In this document: piece after piece, positions 23,401 through 33,196 of the stretch | How the letters are laid out: each line of letters starts with the position of its first letter | How positions within the stretch are numbered: position 1 is the first letter of the stretch | Assembly (NCBI GenBank): GCA_950097015.1 | Contig: CATNEN010000038.1 | Coordinates: 28,178,501 to 28,242,500, forward strand | DNA: 64,000 nucleotides | Direction: 5' to 3' | Source of the DNA: Macrostomum hystrix | Taxonomy: Eukaryota > Platyhelminthes > Macrostomidae | Notes under the pieces: model-generated | The model's database searches: none | Seen by the model: only the letters and a program-made list of their open reading frames with translations | Told to the model about the DNA's origin: nothing | Made by a program: the position numbers and the translations under genes

Positions 23401-26400
23401 ATTGCGCAAATACATGATTGTGCGAATGCTGCTGCTGTTGCTGCATTAGCTGATGCTGCTGCGAGGTACCAATAGGATAAAAATCCTTAGGATATTTACG
23501 AAATCTGTCGCGCTCCCTAGCAGCAGCCAGGTCGAATAGGCACTCTTTTAGTTGCTGCAACTCGCGCCTGTCCGTTTCCCAGTCGATTTTAGAATCGTCT
23601 TCCGATGACTCATTGGGCTGAATGGAAAGAGTGAAAGATTGATTCGTCAAATGTTAGTCAAAAAGCAGACTAAATCTATCAAACGGATCAAAGAAACTGA
23701 TGTAACAGGTGATCAATCAGATCTAACAGGTAAAGAATAAGATCTAACAGGTGAAGAATCCTATCTAACAGGTTTAGAATCAGATCTAACAGGTAAAGAA
23801 TAAGACCTAACAGGTGAAGAATCCGATCTAACAGGTAAAGAATTAGATCTAACAGGTAAAGAATCAGATCTAACAGGTAAAGAATAAGATCTAACAGGTG
23901 AAGAATCAGATCTAACAGGTTTAGAATCAGATCTAACAGGTTTAGAATCAGATCTAACAGGTTTAGAATCAGATCTAACAGGTTTAGAATCAGATCTAAC
24001 AGGTGAAGAATCAGATCTAACAGGTGAAGAATCTGGCCAAATAGGTACAAGCCTCACCCCAGCGGTAGCGGTCGGCACGTGGCAGTTGTGATCAGTCAGG
24101 CATGGCAACAGAGCCGCAGTTGCTTCCCCGTCTTCATTATCGACTTCAGCGCCAGTTTGGTCGTGCGACTCGGCTTCGACCGGTTCCCCAATGGACGCGG
24201 AATTGTCCAGATGCTTATCGACAGGCGCGAGAGCTGCAAAAGCGGCCGCCGCGGCGGCTGTCTCTCTCAGAAGAAGCAACTTCTGATTTAGAACGTTGGG
24301 ATCGAGTTCCCAACCGCCGCTAGTGGCTACTACGCCAGCCTGTTGGGCGGCGCCGGTTGCCGTGGCATCGGCTACGGTTATGGCAGAGGCGGCATTTGTC
24401 GACGTCGGCCCGACGGCAACTGTCGAAGTGGTATCGTCGTCAGCTTTAGTACCGTCGGCTTCTGATGCCAGGCTTCGATTAATCGTCTTCTGTACCATGG
24501 CCTCGTAATCTTGGTGCGGCTCTGGCCAGCCCATTTTGCGGCAGAGCTGGCGATAGCGCTGTATGTAGCCAAATATAGTGGGATGACCGGCGTAGGCGAG
24601 GGCGAGACGGCGATGAAGCTCGTCTCGATCTTCTTGACTGCAGACGGATACCTGATTGGTGGGTTCAGGGTGTGGTATTTAGCATTTGATATTCTAGGGT
24701 TAAGGATTATCCATGTGTAAATCAATAGGATTAGGGGTGGTTAGTACACAAGATTATGGATTGTAAGTCCATAGGGTAAGGGACTGTAAGTCCACAGAAT
24801 TATGGATTGTAAATCCACAGAATTATGGATTGTAAATCCACAGGATTATGGATTGTAAATCCACAGAATTATGGATTGTAAATCCACAGAATTATGGATT
24901 GTAAATCCACAGGATTAGGGATTGTAAATCCACAGAATTATGGATTGTAAATCCACAGAATTATGGATTGTAAATCCACAGGATTAGGGATTGTAAATCC
25001 ACAGGATTAGGGATTGTAAATCCACAGGATTAGGGATTGTAAATCCACAGGATTAGGGATTTTAAGTCCACAGGATTAGGGATTGTAAATCCAAAGGATT
25101 AGGGATTGTAAATCCACAGGATTAGGGATTGTAAATCCAAAGGATTAGGGATTGTAAATCCACAGGATTAGGGATTGTAAATCCAAAGGATTAGGGATTG
25201 TAAATCCACAGGATTAGGGATTGTAAATCCAAAGGATTATGGATTGTAAATCCACAGAATTATGGATTGTAAATCCACAGAATTATGGATTGTAAATCCA
25301 CAGAATTATGGATTGTAAATCCACAGGATTAGGGATTGTAAATCCACAGGATTAGGGATTGTAAATCCACAGGATTAGGGATTGTAAATCCACAGGATTA
25401 GGGATTGTAAATCCAAAGGATTAGGAATTGTAAATCCACAGGATTAGGGATTTTAAGTCCACAGGATTAGGGATTGTAAATCCAAAGGATTAGGGATTGT
25501 AAATCCACAGGATTAGGGATTGTAAATCCAAAGGATTAGGGATTGTAAATCCACAGGATTAGGGATTGTAAATCCAAAGGATTAGGGATTGTAAATCCAC
25601 AGGATTAGGGATTGTAAATCCAAAGGATTAGGGATTGTAAATCCACAGGATTAGGGATTGTAAATCCAAAGGATTAGGGATTGTAAATCCAAAGGATTAG
25701 GGATTGTAAATCCACAGGATTAGGGATTGTAAGTCCAAATGATTAGGAAATGTATGTCCACAGGAGTAAGGATTAGATATTGTGACTTCCGACACTGTCG
25801 ACGTACTATTGACTGATCCTGATGCCACTGACGTCTTTTTATTCAAATAAGTCCTCAGGATTAGGGACTAAAAGTCTACAGGATTAGGGATCAAAAGTCC
25901 ACAGGATTAGGGATTGTAAATTCATTGGATTAGGGATGGTAAATCTGTGATAAGAAATAATAAATCCTCAGGATTAGGGTGAATCATTGGAGCAGAGGAT
26001 GAAAAAGAAGCAATAGATTTCATACCTCGTCAATCATGAAAGCAGTCAGGTAATCCAGATCGCTATACTCCGACTCAATAAATTGACAGTGAGCATTGCG
26101 CATAATATTCTCTTTGCTGAACCAAAGTCGAACGTGCACGTCCCAACGGCCCAGGCCAATGTAAATAATGTAGACATCTATGAATTGGGCCCTGCTGCCA
26201 ATCTGTTTAGTTGGCGGGTCATGATTCTCTTTGTCAACAACTAGAATGCTCTCTTCTTCGTCGTCATAGTCGGCGAAGAGATCCAAATGTTTCTTCTCTT
26301 GTTGTTGTTGCTGCTGTTGCTGTTGCTGCTGCTGCTGAAGGTCATCCGATATTATTGTACTTTCAGAACCACTGGCGACCGCACCTGAGTCGGTAGACTA

Positions 26401-28649
26401 AAATTGAATTTAAAAAATCCGTTAGCACTACTTCTACTGGTAGTAGTGAGTAATATGTCGCGTAAAAGAAACTAAAAACTTACAACAGTTGCTGCACAAG
26501 TGTCAGAAGTTAGCAATGATGCTGAGCTTGAAGGAGGTGATGCGATCATTGTCGATTGCTGCTGCGAAGGAGGCTGCTGCTGCTGCTGCTGCTGAAGCAT
26601 CAATGGTCGGTCCTTGTCGCCAGCAACTAACATTTTCTGTTGCTTATTATTATTATCGGCAGGGGTATCGGAAGCGCTGGAAGCTGCCGAAGCAGTTAAA
26701 ATGCCACCCGAGGCCATCGCGCCAGAATTGGCCGCTAAACCACTGGCCGAGGTGGAGTGAGACATTTGCCGTATGATTAGATTCGCTGTTGCGACTTCCG
26801 ACACTGTCGACGTACTGACGACGGATCCTGATGCCACCGAAGTCTTTTTATTCGACAATGATTCATTTTTAGTTGTAGCCGAAATTGTAGTTAGTGTCGA
26901 ATTCTCCGATTGATTACTTGTAGTAGTTTTTAGTACAGAAATCAAATCTGAAGCTGCATTTTGTTGCTGCTGCTGCTGCTGCTGCTTAGACTGCTGTTCA
27001 AATCCAACAGACGATGCGGATGATAGTTGTTGCATAATGTTTGACTGCTGCTGCTGCGAAGATGACAAAGAGCTAGACTGAGAGGCGGAGGACTGCTGCT
27101 GCTGCTGCTGCTGCTGTTGCTGCTGAGAAGACGTGCGAGCAATAGCGTTGCTGCTTGAATTTCCGCCACTTTGCTTTGCTCGAGCCAGACCGAAGATCGG
27201 ATAGAATCCGTACCTGGCGACGTTTATGAGCTAAATATTACCTGCTTGAATTTATGGACTGCCTCATCACCTCTGCCTCTCATCATCTCTTTCGTCTAAT
27301 ATCTCCCGTCTCATCCCTTCTTTTTCTAATATACCCTTACTTTATCCTTTCCCTGTCTCCTATCTTTCATCTTTCGTATCTCCCGTGTCTCATCCCGACC
27401 CTGTCTTATCTCTACCCTGTCTCAACCCTACCCTGTCTCATCCCGACCCTGTCTCAACCCTACCCTGTCTCATCCCTACCCTGTCTTATCTCTACCCTGT
27501 CTCATCCCGACCCTGTCTCATCCCTACCCTGTCTCATCCCTACCCTGTCTCATCCCTACCCTGTCTCATTTCGACCCTGTCTCAACCCTACCCTGTCTCA
27601 TCCCTACCCTGTCTTATCTCTACCCTGTCTCATCCCTACCCTGTCTCATCACAATCCTGTCTTATCTCTACCCTGTTTCATCCCTAATCTGTCTTATCTC
27701 TACCCTGTCTCATCCCTACCCTGTTTCATCACAATCCTGTCTCATCCCTACCCTGTCTTATCTCTACCCTGTCTCATCACAATCCTGTCTTATCTCTTTA
27801 ATAAAAAACATATCCCCAATACGTATACTATAAAATGTTTTACCCATATATAAGTCTGACCTGATATCTTCAAGAAATCGCACAGTCATAGATAGGGAAT
27901 AGGTCATCTCTTTGACGTAGCGAGTGCGTTCAATGCCATCTTTGGTCATCTTACAGATGACAGTATCATTGTCGAATTTGTCATTGAAGTGATCGACAAG
28001 TTCCTGTAGGCGACTGTTATCGCCGCGTCTTTCGGCTGGGACTGGAAAAGTGCGTTTTTGTTTTGCTTATCAGCGACTAGGGTAATGATCAATTATCAGA
28101 GGGTAATGACCAATTATCAGAGGGTAATGACCAATTATCTGAGGGTAATGACCAATTATCTGAAGGTAGTGACTAATTATCTGAGGGTAATGACCAATTA
28201 TCTGAAGGTAGTGACCAATTATCTGAGGGTAATGATCAATTATCAGAGGGTAAGAACCAATTATCTAAGGGTAATGACCAATTATCTGAAGGTAGTGACT
28301 AATTATCAGAGGCTAATGACCAATTATTTGAGAAGTAATTACTCGTTTCCGGAGGGTAACGATTCATTATAAAAGAGAAATGACCGATTAATAGAATAGG
28401 ATGGCTTGGGCTAGCGACTCATTATAATAGAAATAAAAGCAGAACTCACTGTAAGAAACCAGAGCCGTGCCAGACAGAATAACCAGAGATGGCACTTCAA
28501 CTAACGCCCTGTGCTGATAGAGTTCAGTTAGCGACAGACGCTTAGTCGGGTCGGATTCTAGACAGCCGGCGAAAAACTCGCGCATATCCGCATCAACAAC
28601 TCTAGCTAGCATTGCTTCTATGCGATGCTCGCGCGAATTCTGCTGCTGC

Positions 28650-28687
<38 letters not shown>

Positions 28688-31600
28688 ACTAGATTCGTTA
28701 GCGGACGATTCCTTTGCATCCCAGGCAGCAATCTCTAAAGATAATAAGCCAACCGCGTAGATATCGCTGGCTAGATTAACTTTAACGATTATTGGTGGCG
28801 GCGACTGAGGCGCCACATTATCTAAGGACTCTTCAGAGGACTTTACTATTGGCGCTTCTTCTGTCTGCTGCTGCTGCTGCTGCTGCTGGCGACACTCAGG
28901 GGCCAAATAGGCCACACTCTGCGGTACCCTCGAATAATCTGCTAAACGTTGACGGGAGGCGCCGAGGCACTGGCTAATAGCGAAACAACCAACTTTCAGT
29001 GTGCCGCTAGTGTGATAGTGGATCGATTCACTGCTGAGATTGCCGTGTACAATGCCTGCATCTGATAGGAATCTGCGGGTTTGTATTTTTTATAAGGCCG
29101 GAGATTGGCAGCAGGATTATGGATTAGGATCGAGATTGTGATTATGGATTAGGATTGAGTTTGGGATAATGGATTAGGATTGAGATTGGGATAATAGATT
29201 CGAATCGAGATTGGGATTATGGATTAGAATCGATATTGATTAAGGGTTGGATTAATAACTATCAGTTGAATGGTGTCAAAATACAGCACTGAAATTCAAC
29301 AGTTTTACTTAAAATATATTGTTTAAATAAAGATTCTTACTTGATAACAGACAACAGAATGCCCGTGTACTTCTTCCACATCAGATTGGTGATCTTGGAG
29401 TTGCTCAAGTACTGCTTTAGCGAGCCCTCTTCTGTACGCTCAGTAACAAAGACAAACTTGGACTTGCCATCTTCTAGCTGAGCAGTCCAAAAGTCGAGAA
29501 TGCGCACCATTGAAGGATGATTGATGCGCTTCAGCTTGCGAAACAGCGACTGTTCAATTATCGATTAAATATAATGGATCAAAGATTATCTGCCGCCTTT
29601 AAACAAGTCTGACTAATTCAACCATTTCTTACGTAACACAGTTTGAAGTGATTAGAAACATACGTGCCACATCAAATAAACAGTCAGTTAATTGATCTAA
29701 TGACTTCAAAGTAACCGCCATTAATTGATTTTATATTGCGACTTTAAAGGAACCACCAGTTATTTAATCTAATGTGGTCAAAGGAAACCGCCAGTTAATT
29801 GATCAAATTGCTTACTGCCTAAAAATTAATCTACAGCACTATATATCAGCATCAACTAATTTGATGAAGATCGTGGAGCTATATTAAGCCTGGTATCATC
29901 CTGCTTCAGGAACCCTGGCTTCGCAACGGTAAGTTGCCAAATATCCCTTACGGCTACTCTGATTTCTATCTGTGTGGCCCGGGAACAAACCGCCCTCGAG
30001 CGGCTATCCTCGCCGCCAACCACCTCAAGGCTTGGCTGAGGACCGACCTTTCAGATGGAGATCTCTGTGTCATCCAATCTGACTCTCCATGCACGGAGAT
30101 GCTTCATCGCCTCGATCTATATCCCGGGTGATGGAGATCCTGCTCTGGAGAGCCTGTTACGCCGGGCGCAGTACTGCGAAGCCCAGAAAGCTGAGCTGAT
30201 CGTGGGGGTGACCTCAACGCCCACCACAAGCACTGGGGCAGTAATAACACCAATGCTAGAGGAGAGGAGCTTCTCGCTCTTCTATCCAGCACGAATCTCA
30301 TGCTCTGCAACCGCGGCAGCACTCCAACTTTCAACAATGGCAGATGGAATGATGTTCTCGACGCGACCATGGCCACCCCCCGGCTATTCAATAGCATCGA
30401 GGCGTGGAGGGTCTGGCTCGATGAACCATCCTTGTCTGACCACAGCTTCGTAGCTTTCAATATTGCGGGTGTTAATCAGCGATCCCTAATCACTTGGAGA
30501 CGCAACATCCGTAACACTGACTGGACGGCCTACACAGCTATCCTAGAGTCTCACCTGCAGGAGCTCATGGAGGAAACTCCTATGATCAACTGCCAGGAAG
30601 TGGACCGCGCGGCGGAAAAGCTTACAGGCTGCATTACTGCAGCCTACGAAGCTGCCTGCCCTATCCGTGCCTACAAAGGCAAATCCTCAGCGCCGTGGTG
30701 GAACCCGGAGTTGGGGAAACTCGGACACAGGGCAAAAACCCTGCATCGCCGTGCCATGAAATCTTGTAAGCCGGAGGACATGGAAAGCTTCCGCTCGGCC
30801 TCGAGGGACTTCAAACGCGAGATCCGCAAGGCCAAGGAAAGTAAGTGGAGACAATTCTGCGATGAATTGGACAAAGACAAGCTTACCTCTAGGCTTGTCA
30901 AAGCGCTTTCTGTGGACAAGATGTCCAAGCTAGCCGTGATCAAGAATGATGATGGCTCTCTTACCAAAGAACCACAGGAAGTACTCCAACGCATGCTAGG
31001 CAGTTTCTTCCCACCGGTTCCCACAGCCAACATGGAGCCAAACTACTCGCTGGAAGGCGACATCCTGGCGACAAGCATCATCAATGAAGACCTAATTGCT
31101 CGTGCCGTTAGGACCTTCAAAACTTTCAAGTCTCCGGGACCTGATGGCATCTACCCAATCCTTCTTCGCGAGGCGGCGAAGATCCAGAAGTTCAGGAGTA
31201 TTACCTGCAACCTCATGCGGGCATCGATCCGGCTAGGGTTTGTGCCCAGCTGCTGGACAAATGCTCGGGTGGTCTTCATACCCAAGCCAGGGAAGGGAGA
31301 CCTTCATACCCAAATGGGCAGCTGGTAGCAACCCACGCCCAACACCTGGCGTCGACTCCAGTGTCTTCCAGAATGAGGTCCTTGCCTCGCTACCTGTAGT
31401 TTTTGCAACTCAGGTGACGAAACCGCTGAACATTTTGTCAGCATCTGCCCCGCCTTCATGCGGGACAGAATTACCTATCTGGGGCCACACACTTCCATCC
31501 AGGAAGCATGTAAACCCGAAAATATTAATCAGCTCATGCGCTACCTTCGGGCCACCCGCAGAGCTGAACTTCCTCTTCCAGGGAGCAACGTGGCTGCGAA

Positions 31601-32756
31601 GAGAGAGTCCGAGGGACCTCCCTGGGCGACGCCAACTCCTCGTTCGTGACGGCGCGTCGGTGGTTCAGGGACTAGCAGAATGGGCGGCATCGCCTTCCCG
31701 CTGTGTACCTCTATGGGACCGCCCTGCAGCTAAGTCAAGTAAGTCAAGATCAAATTACTCCAAAAGAACCGCCAAATATAAGTTGATCGAACGACTTCAA
31801 AAGAACCGCCACTTAATTTATCGAACGACTTCAAATGAGCCGCCACTTAATTGATCGAATGACTTCGAATGAGCCGCCACTTAATTTATCGAATGACTTC
31901 AAATGAGCCGCCACTTAATTGATCGAATGACTTCAAATGAGCCGCGACTTAATTGATCGAATGACTTCAAATGAGCCGCCACTTAATTGATCGAATGACT
32001 TCAAATGAGCCGCCACTTAATTGATCGAATGACTTCAAATGAGCCGCGACTTAATTGATCGAATGACTTCAAATGAGCCGCCACTTAATTTATCGGACGA
32101 CTTCAAAGAACCACCAGTTAATTGATCAAATGATTTTATGTAAAAATCACTAGTCAATAAAACGAATGATTTAGTCAGTTTGTCTGTAAATGTAACTTCA
32201 ATGAGGCCGCCTTTTTAATTATTTAACGAGTTCTTAATGAACCCGAAGATTTAATTTAATTGCTAAGCTCAAAGGGACCGCCTAATGCCTAGAATGAAGC
32301 CAAGAAAGTATCTATCGTGACTTGACAAATATTTCACTACTTTAGAAAATACTCATGAAAAATGTTATGAAAAAAACATAATGTATGATTTACCTCCAAC
32401 TCAGCCACCGCTTTGCCCTGCTCGCTACCAATGAGCACTTCATTCCACAATACCTCCCTTCCGACTTTGGGATCGATAGCGAAATAAGTAGAATCCACGC
32501 CAACAATTGTAACCGGGTGGCGAATATTTCGCTTTTGAAATCTTTCGCTCGGACTTTTCTCGATAATTTTTTCATTATCTTCGTCGTCGTCATCTTCAAC
32601 GTCTGGCGGCTCGGGTAGGATGACAGGGGCGGACGAGCTGGCTGCCAAGGAGCCGGCGTCGGGCATAACAGCACTCTGTGTCTGCGATGCAGCTGTTGCT
32701 AAGGTACTGCTAGTAATATTTCCATTCAGATTTTCTTCAGTGCGCGATTGTTGCAT
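13647..32756 (-). CDS. NRBP1: nuclear receptor-binding protein (NRBP/Madm) pseudokinase, large form
   Basis: Pseudokinase scaffold linked to substrate-receptor and trafficking roles. Exons: 32756-32394, 29549-29341, 29072-28450, 28041-27861, 27213-26484, 26397-26026, 24651-24058, 23617-23219 and, by inference, 14438-13647. All phases agree. The kinase-like domain (about 85-400) has VLWNEV at the lysine strand, EEGSLKQYL, HGNLS (H about 200) instead of HRD, KVGCFA instead of DFG, APEC, DIYAVGLLSLE and DPTKRLSLTELYQHRALVEV. FLEDIRYGFYPIFGL matches the NRBP segment after the kinase fold, and MIDEVSVCSQEDRDEL aligns with the C-terminal helical region. PolyQ runs occur in exons 3, 5, 6 and 8. The joined product would be about 1420 residues against about 535 in human. 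If the last exon does not belong, exon 8 could read through to a stop at 23102. Confidence 0.88.
14439..14483. repeat. left remnant of the 27-bp array split by the Helitrons
   Basis: Contains GTGGAAAATTCCATAGAATA, the same unit as the array at 22795-23110 on the far side of the Helitron pair. This shows that the Helitrons landed inside an intronic minisatellite. Confidence 0.8.
14484..16716 (+). mobile_element. Helitron copy 1, internally deleted
   Basis: Begins TCTATATATATAAAAGTG after an A and ends AAAAAAAGCTAG with the 5-bp hairpin TGCCC/GGGCA just before the terminus, as expected for Helitrons (5' TC, 3' CTRR, subterminal hairpin). Compared with copy 2 it lacks about 4.1 kb, from near 17296 to near 21447 of copy 2, joining the leader directly to the helicase. 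It also has about 250 bp (about 16310-16560) of short CCGCTGGCGCC-type repeats and unique sequence absent from copy 2. Shared parts are almost identical, so the copies separated recently. Confidence 0.92.
15068..16084 (+). pseudogene. Helitron helicase C-terminal fragment
   Basis: 338 codons. From about 15118 on they match the last about 320 residues of the full RepHel of copy 2 with only a few substitutions (for example VQELKAK for VQKLKAK, PPATPSH for PPGTPSH). The Rep domain, Walker A and Walker B are gone; GDFRQTLPVIPRG and the terminal TINKAQGQSLKVAGI and YVACSRVGT motifs remain. The first residues come from fused leader sequence. It cannot be a working transposase alone. Confidence 0.9.
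17404..22410 (+). CDS. Helitron RepHel protein (rolling-circle replicase and PIF1-type helicase)
   Basis: Drives rolling-circle transposition. 1668 residues, no stop. Residues about 96-222 are a 23-residue charged repeat (TAEARRNETAVQTQQRQEL then DRDR), five full copies plus edges. A Cys cluster follows near residue 300 (KCARCNALRW ... MCCS). The Helitron-like N domain precedes the HUH nuclease: metal-binding PHAHILIWL near residue 737 and the two-tyrosine motif YICKYVNKG near 880. The helicase has Walker A APGGTGKTF (about 1242), Walker B VWDECTMS (about 1322), GDFRQTLPV (about 1360), TINKAQGQSL (about 1610) and YVACSRVGT. All catalytic motifs are present, so activity is plausible. The ATG follows a pyrimidine-rich CTTTCAG that may be a splice acceptor. 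Confidence 0.96.
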   Translation: MPPKKSFLSRLTKAARRATARPNDAVEDGATTAVPRPSTSAQPQAASSENEAEPVQPYNLRPRTRAQTSGTSGSSAGAAISSTASHGRDVDRRRELNRERTAEARRNETAVQTQQRQELDRDRTAEARRNETAVQTQQRQELDRDRTAEARRNETAVQTQQRQELDRDRTAEARRNETAVQTQQRQELDRDRTAEARRNETAVQTQQRQELDRDRTAEARRNETANQAEVRRQDDRERHRERAETFQFVGPPPAPTNPNVDEPDQPAGPRPWALNAALSYDPTVVYGVHPKLAMARMSVKCARCNALRWANETPGMCCSNGKVILEPLNENLPPCLRHLLLGETEESEHFLSNIRCYNSCFQMTSFGAKSIVREPGFMPAFKVQGQVYHDIGSLLPLPGEEPKFLQIYFMGDHQEQVERRCRIAPGVRANIVFELQEVLHEKNNYVRQFKTAIERLPRDTEEHRVVIRADKRPAGQHERRYNAPVVNDVAIQIVGQEFEKRDIVLQLRSNQLQRISELHKAYDTLQYPLIFWDGEDGYHINIRQIDIRTGNTSATKNVSAMDFYAFRLMVREGSFNYILRCRKLLLQFAVDMYAKIETERLNFIRFNQTKLRAEEYIHLRDAVANERNPNDIGQMVIILPSSFTGGPRYMHERIQDAMTYVRMYGRPDLFITFTCNSEWPELKAELMPGQQSQDRNDLVARVFQLKLKQLMEYITKGAIFGPTRCDMYTIEWQKRGLPHAHILIWLRSRIRPNQLDEVIRAEIPNPDEDPQLYLTVTKQMIHGPCGRLNPNSPCMKDNICSKKYPKALLSETVTGQDGYPLYRRRSREDGGFTTRIILRSHGNEEIDLDNRWVVPYCPLLSKVFNAHINVEYCNSVKSIKYICKYVNKGSDQAVFNIEGPGGIVNEFDEVNRFKSGRYISSNEAMWRIFGFSIHERHPSVMHLSVHLENGQRVYFTEENIQQRAQRPQDTTLTAFFKLCAEDPFARTLLYHQVPAYYTWNASSKGWKRRVQGAAVPGHPEIRQTDALARVYTVHPNHRECYYLRILLHTVIGPTSFRHIRTVEGHTCQTFHEACQRLGLLEDDAQWRATLEEAATVRSPSHLRDLFAIMVATCGLSDPLQLWETFKEPMAEDILFRARFVAQEPELPFTEAVFNEALLRIEDKVLELTDRYLDSFGLPKANRTGQQDNLCREMLRERGYDQEQLGQFIEENEPRLMPEQLEAYRELLRRVNNNVGGMVFLDAPGGTGKTFLINLLLAKVRQRGDVAIAVASSGIAATLLPGGRTAHSALKLPLDLSRAENPLCNIKKNTGTARVLQACKLIVWDECTMSHKLAFEALNLTLKDLRNNNQLMGGITLLLSGDFRQTLPVIPRGTPADEINACLKSSHLWPSVVKLHLRTNMRATIQGDETAHEFSANLLRIGNGLLEISTEDGQSSIATIGTIVQSVQKLKAKVYPNLMVRYADVDWLSERAILCPRNDAANEINYQLLQELPGAVFTYKSIDTTLTDDTAVEYPVEFLNSLDPPGTPSHNLQLKVGAPIMLLRNLNAPRLCNGTRLIVRRLFPHVIEATIMTGSGRGESVFVPRIPIIPTDLPFQFKRLQFPVRVCFAMTINKAQGQSLKVAGINLETPCFSHGQLYVACSRVGTPAGLFIFAPRGRTKNVVYPQALR
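17689..18070. repeat. 69-bp coding minisatellite inside the Helitron Rep gene
   Basis: Five consecutive 69-bp units encode the charged 23-residue repeat with no visible difference between units at the protein level. The homogeneity implies recent expansion, and the frame is kept because 69 is a multiple of three. Confidence 0.95.
22795..23110. repeat. 27-bp minisatellite in the last NRBP intron
   Basis: Unit around GAAAATTCCATAGAATAAGA followed by TGCAGTG, with AAAGAGG and AATATTCCAAAG variants. It continues across the Helitron insertion at 14439-14483. Confidence 0.92.
23705..24040. repeat. 21-bp minisatellite filling NRBP intron 7
   Basis: Unit GATCTAACAGGTGAAGAATCA, about 16 copies. The intron is 23618-24057. 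The gene frame of exon 7 stays open into the array as far as 23761, so retention would add about 98 repetitive residues before a stop. Confidence 0.95.
24745..25960. repeat. 23-bp minisatellite filling NRBP intron 6
   Basis: Unit GATTAGGGATTGTAAATCCA followed by CAG, about 50 copies with GAATTATGG, CAAAG and TTTTAAG variants in runs. The array is interrupted near 25768-25850 by a diverged copy of part of exon 5. The intron spans 24652-26025. Confidence 0.97.
27385..27790. repeat. 16-bp minisatellite in NRBP intron 4
   Basis: Unit ACCCTGTCTCATCCCT with ATCTCT, ACAATC and CGACCC variants. It is pyrimidine-rich on the plus strand. The intron is 27214-27860. Confidence 0.95.
28078..28345. repeat. 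21-bp minisatellite in NRBP intron 3
   Basis: Unit GGTAATGACCAATTATCTGA plus G, about 13 copies. The intron is 28042-28449. Confidence 0.93.
29100..29240. repeat. short degenerate array in NRBP intron 2
   Basis: Recurring GGATTAGGATTGAGATTGGG-like phrases, six or so copies, in the short intron 29073-29340. Confidence 0.7.
29690..29810. repeat. left flank of the 34-bp array in NRBP intron 1
   Basis: Diverged AATTGATCTAATGACTTCAA plus ACCGCC units, related to the array at 31750-32115. The LINE fragment sits between the two parts, so it probably inserted into the array. Confidence 0.65.
29885..31735 (+). mobile_element. decayed non-LTR retrotransposon (Jockey/I/R1-like) in NRBP intron 1
   Basis: The plus strand, antisense to NRBP, encodes broken pieces of an endonuclease-reverse transcriptase. 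In order: GIILLQEPWLRNG and AAILAANHLKAW (endonuclease core, near 29890-30130); after frameshifts, LSDHSFVAFNI (endonuclease C-terminal SDH motif, about 30436); PWWNPELGKLGHRAKTLHRR; and the first reverse-transcriptase block FKSPGPDGIYPILLREAAKI with VVFIPKPGKGD (about 31120-31300). The rest of the reverse transcriptase, including the catalytic YADD-type box, is absent. A late Cys/His knuckle follows (CNSGDETAEHFVSICPAF, about 31405-31460). The copy is 5'-truncated, internally deleted and frameshifted at least twice. Clade assignment is by general resemblance. Confidence 0.85.
31750..32115. repeat. 34-bp minisatellite in NRBP intron 1
   Basis: Unit CGAATGACTTCAAATGAGCC then GCCACTTAATTGAT, about 10 copies, degrading toward 32280. 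The intron is 29550-32393. Confidence 0.92.
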
Positions 32757-32912
32757 TCTTTAATTAATTAGAGTGCTAAGATAGCCGACAAACTTAATTT
32801 TAATTAAAGTTGATTATTACTGAAAGCGTAACAGCAATATTATGCTTCGAAGACAAAGATTAACAAAGTTATACTAAACGACGGAAGTTAATAAAAAATT
32901 GGCGCAACAATA

Positions 32913-33196
32913 GACCCGCAGCCAGCGAGGATGCAATTCTGCCCATTTCGCTGACTCCTGAGCACACACGCACACAGATACTGTACGCAGTCACACTCAC
33001 ACAGCTGTGTACACCTGCCCTGACTTTCTCGTCAGGCAGTGTACACTCTCACTGTGCATTGGATGTTGTTAAATTGCAAGCCCCCAAGCCTTCTCTCTGC
33101 GGCTGCGCCCCAAATGAATGTGGCCTCACTGCGGAATCGAGATTATGGACCTTGGTGTGAGAGGCAAAAGCGCTAACCGCTTTGCCACTCACCCCT
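32913..33196 (-). mobile_element. tRNA-derived SINE, near-complete copy
   Basis: Read on the minus strand from about 33196, it begins GGGGTGAGTGGCAAAGCGG, a good pol III box A (TGGCAAAGCGG), followed about 35 bp later by TCTCGATTCC, a box B-like sequence. The body contains GGGGCGCAGCCGCAGAG, ACTGCCTGACGAGAAAGTCA and GTGCTCAGGAGTCAGCGAAA. Three further copies occur in the window. It lies just upstream of NRBP. Confidence 0.85.

Noticed and set aside
27254-27853. Signal-peptide-like frame followed by SSLPCLIPTLSHPYPV repeats
   Set aside because: It lies in NRBP intron 4 on the opposite strand and translates the 16-bp array.
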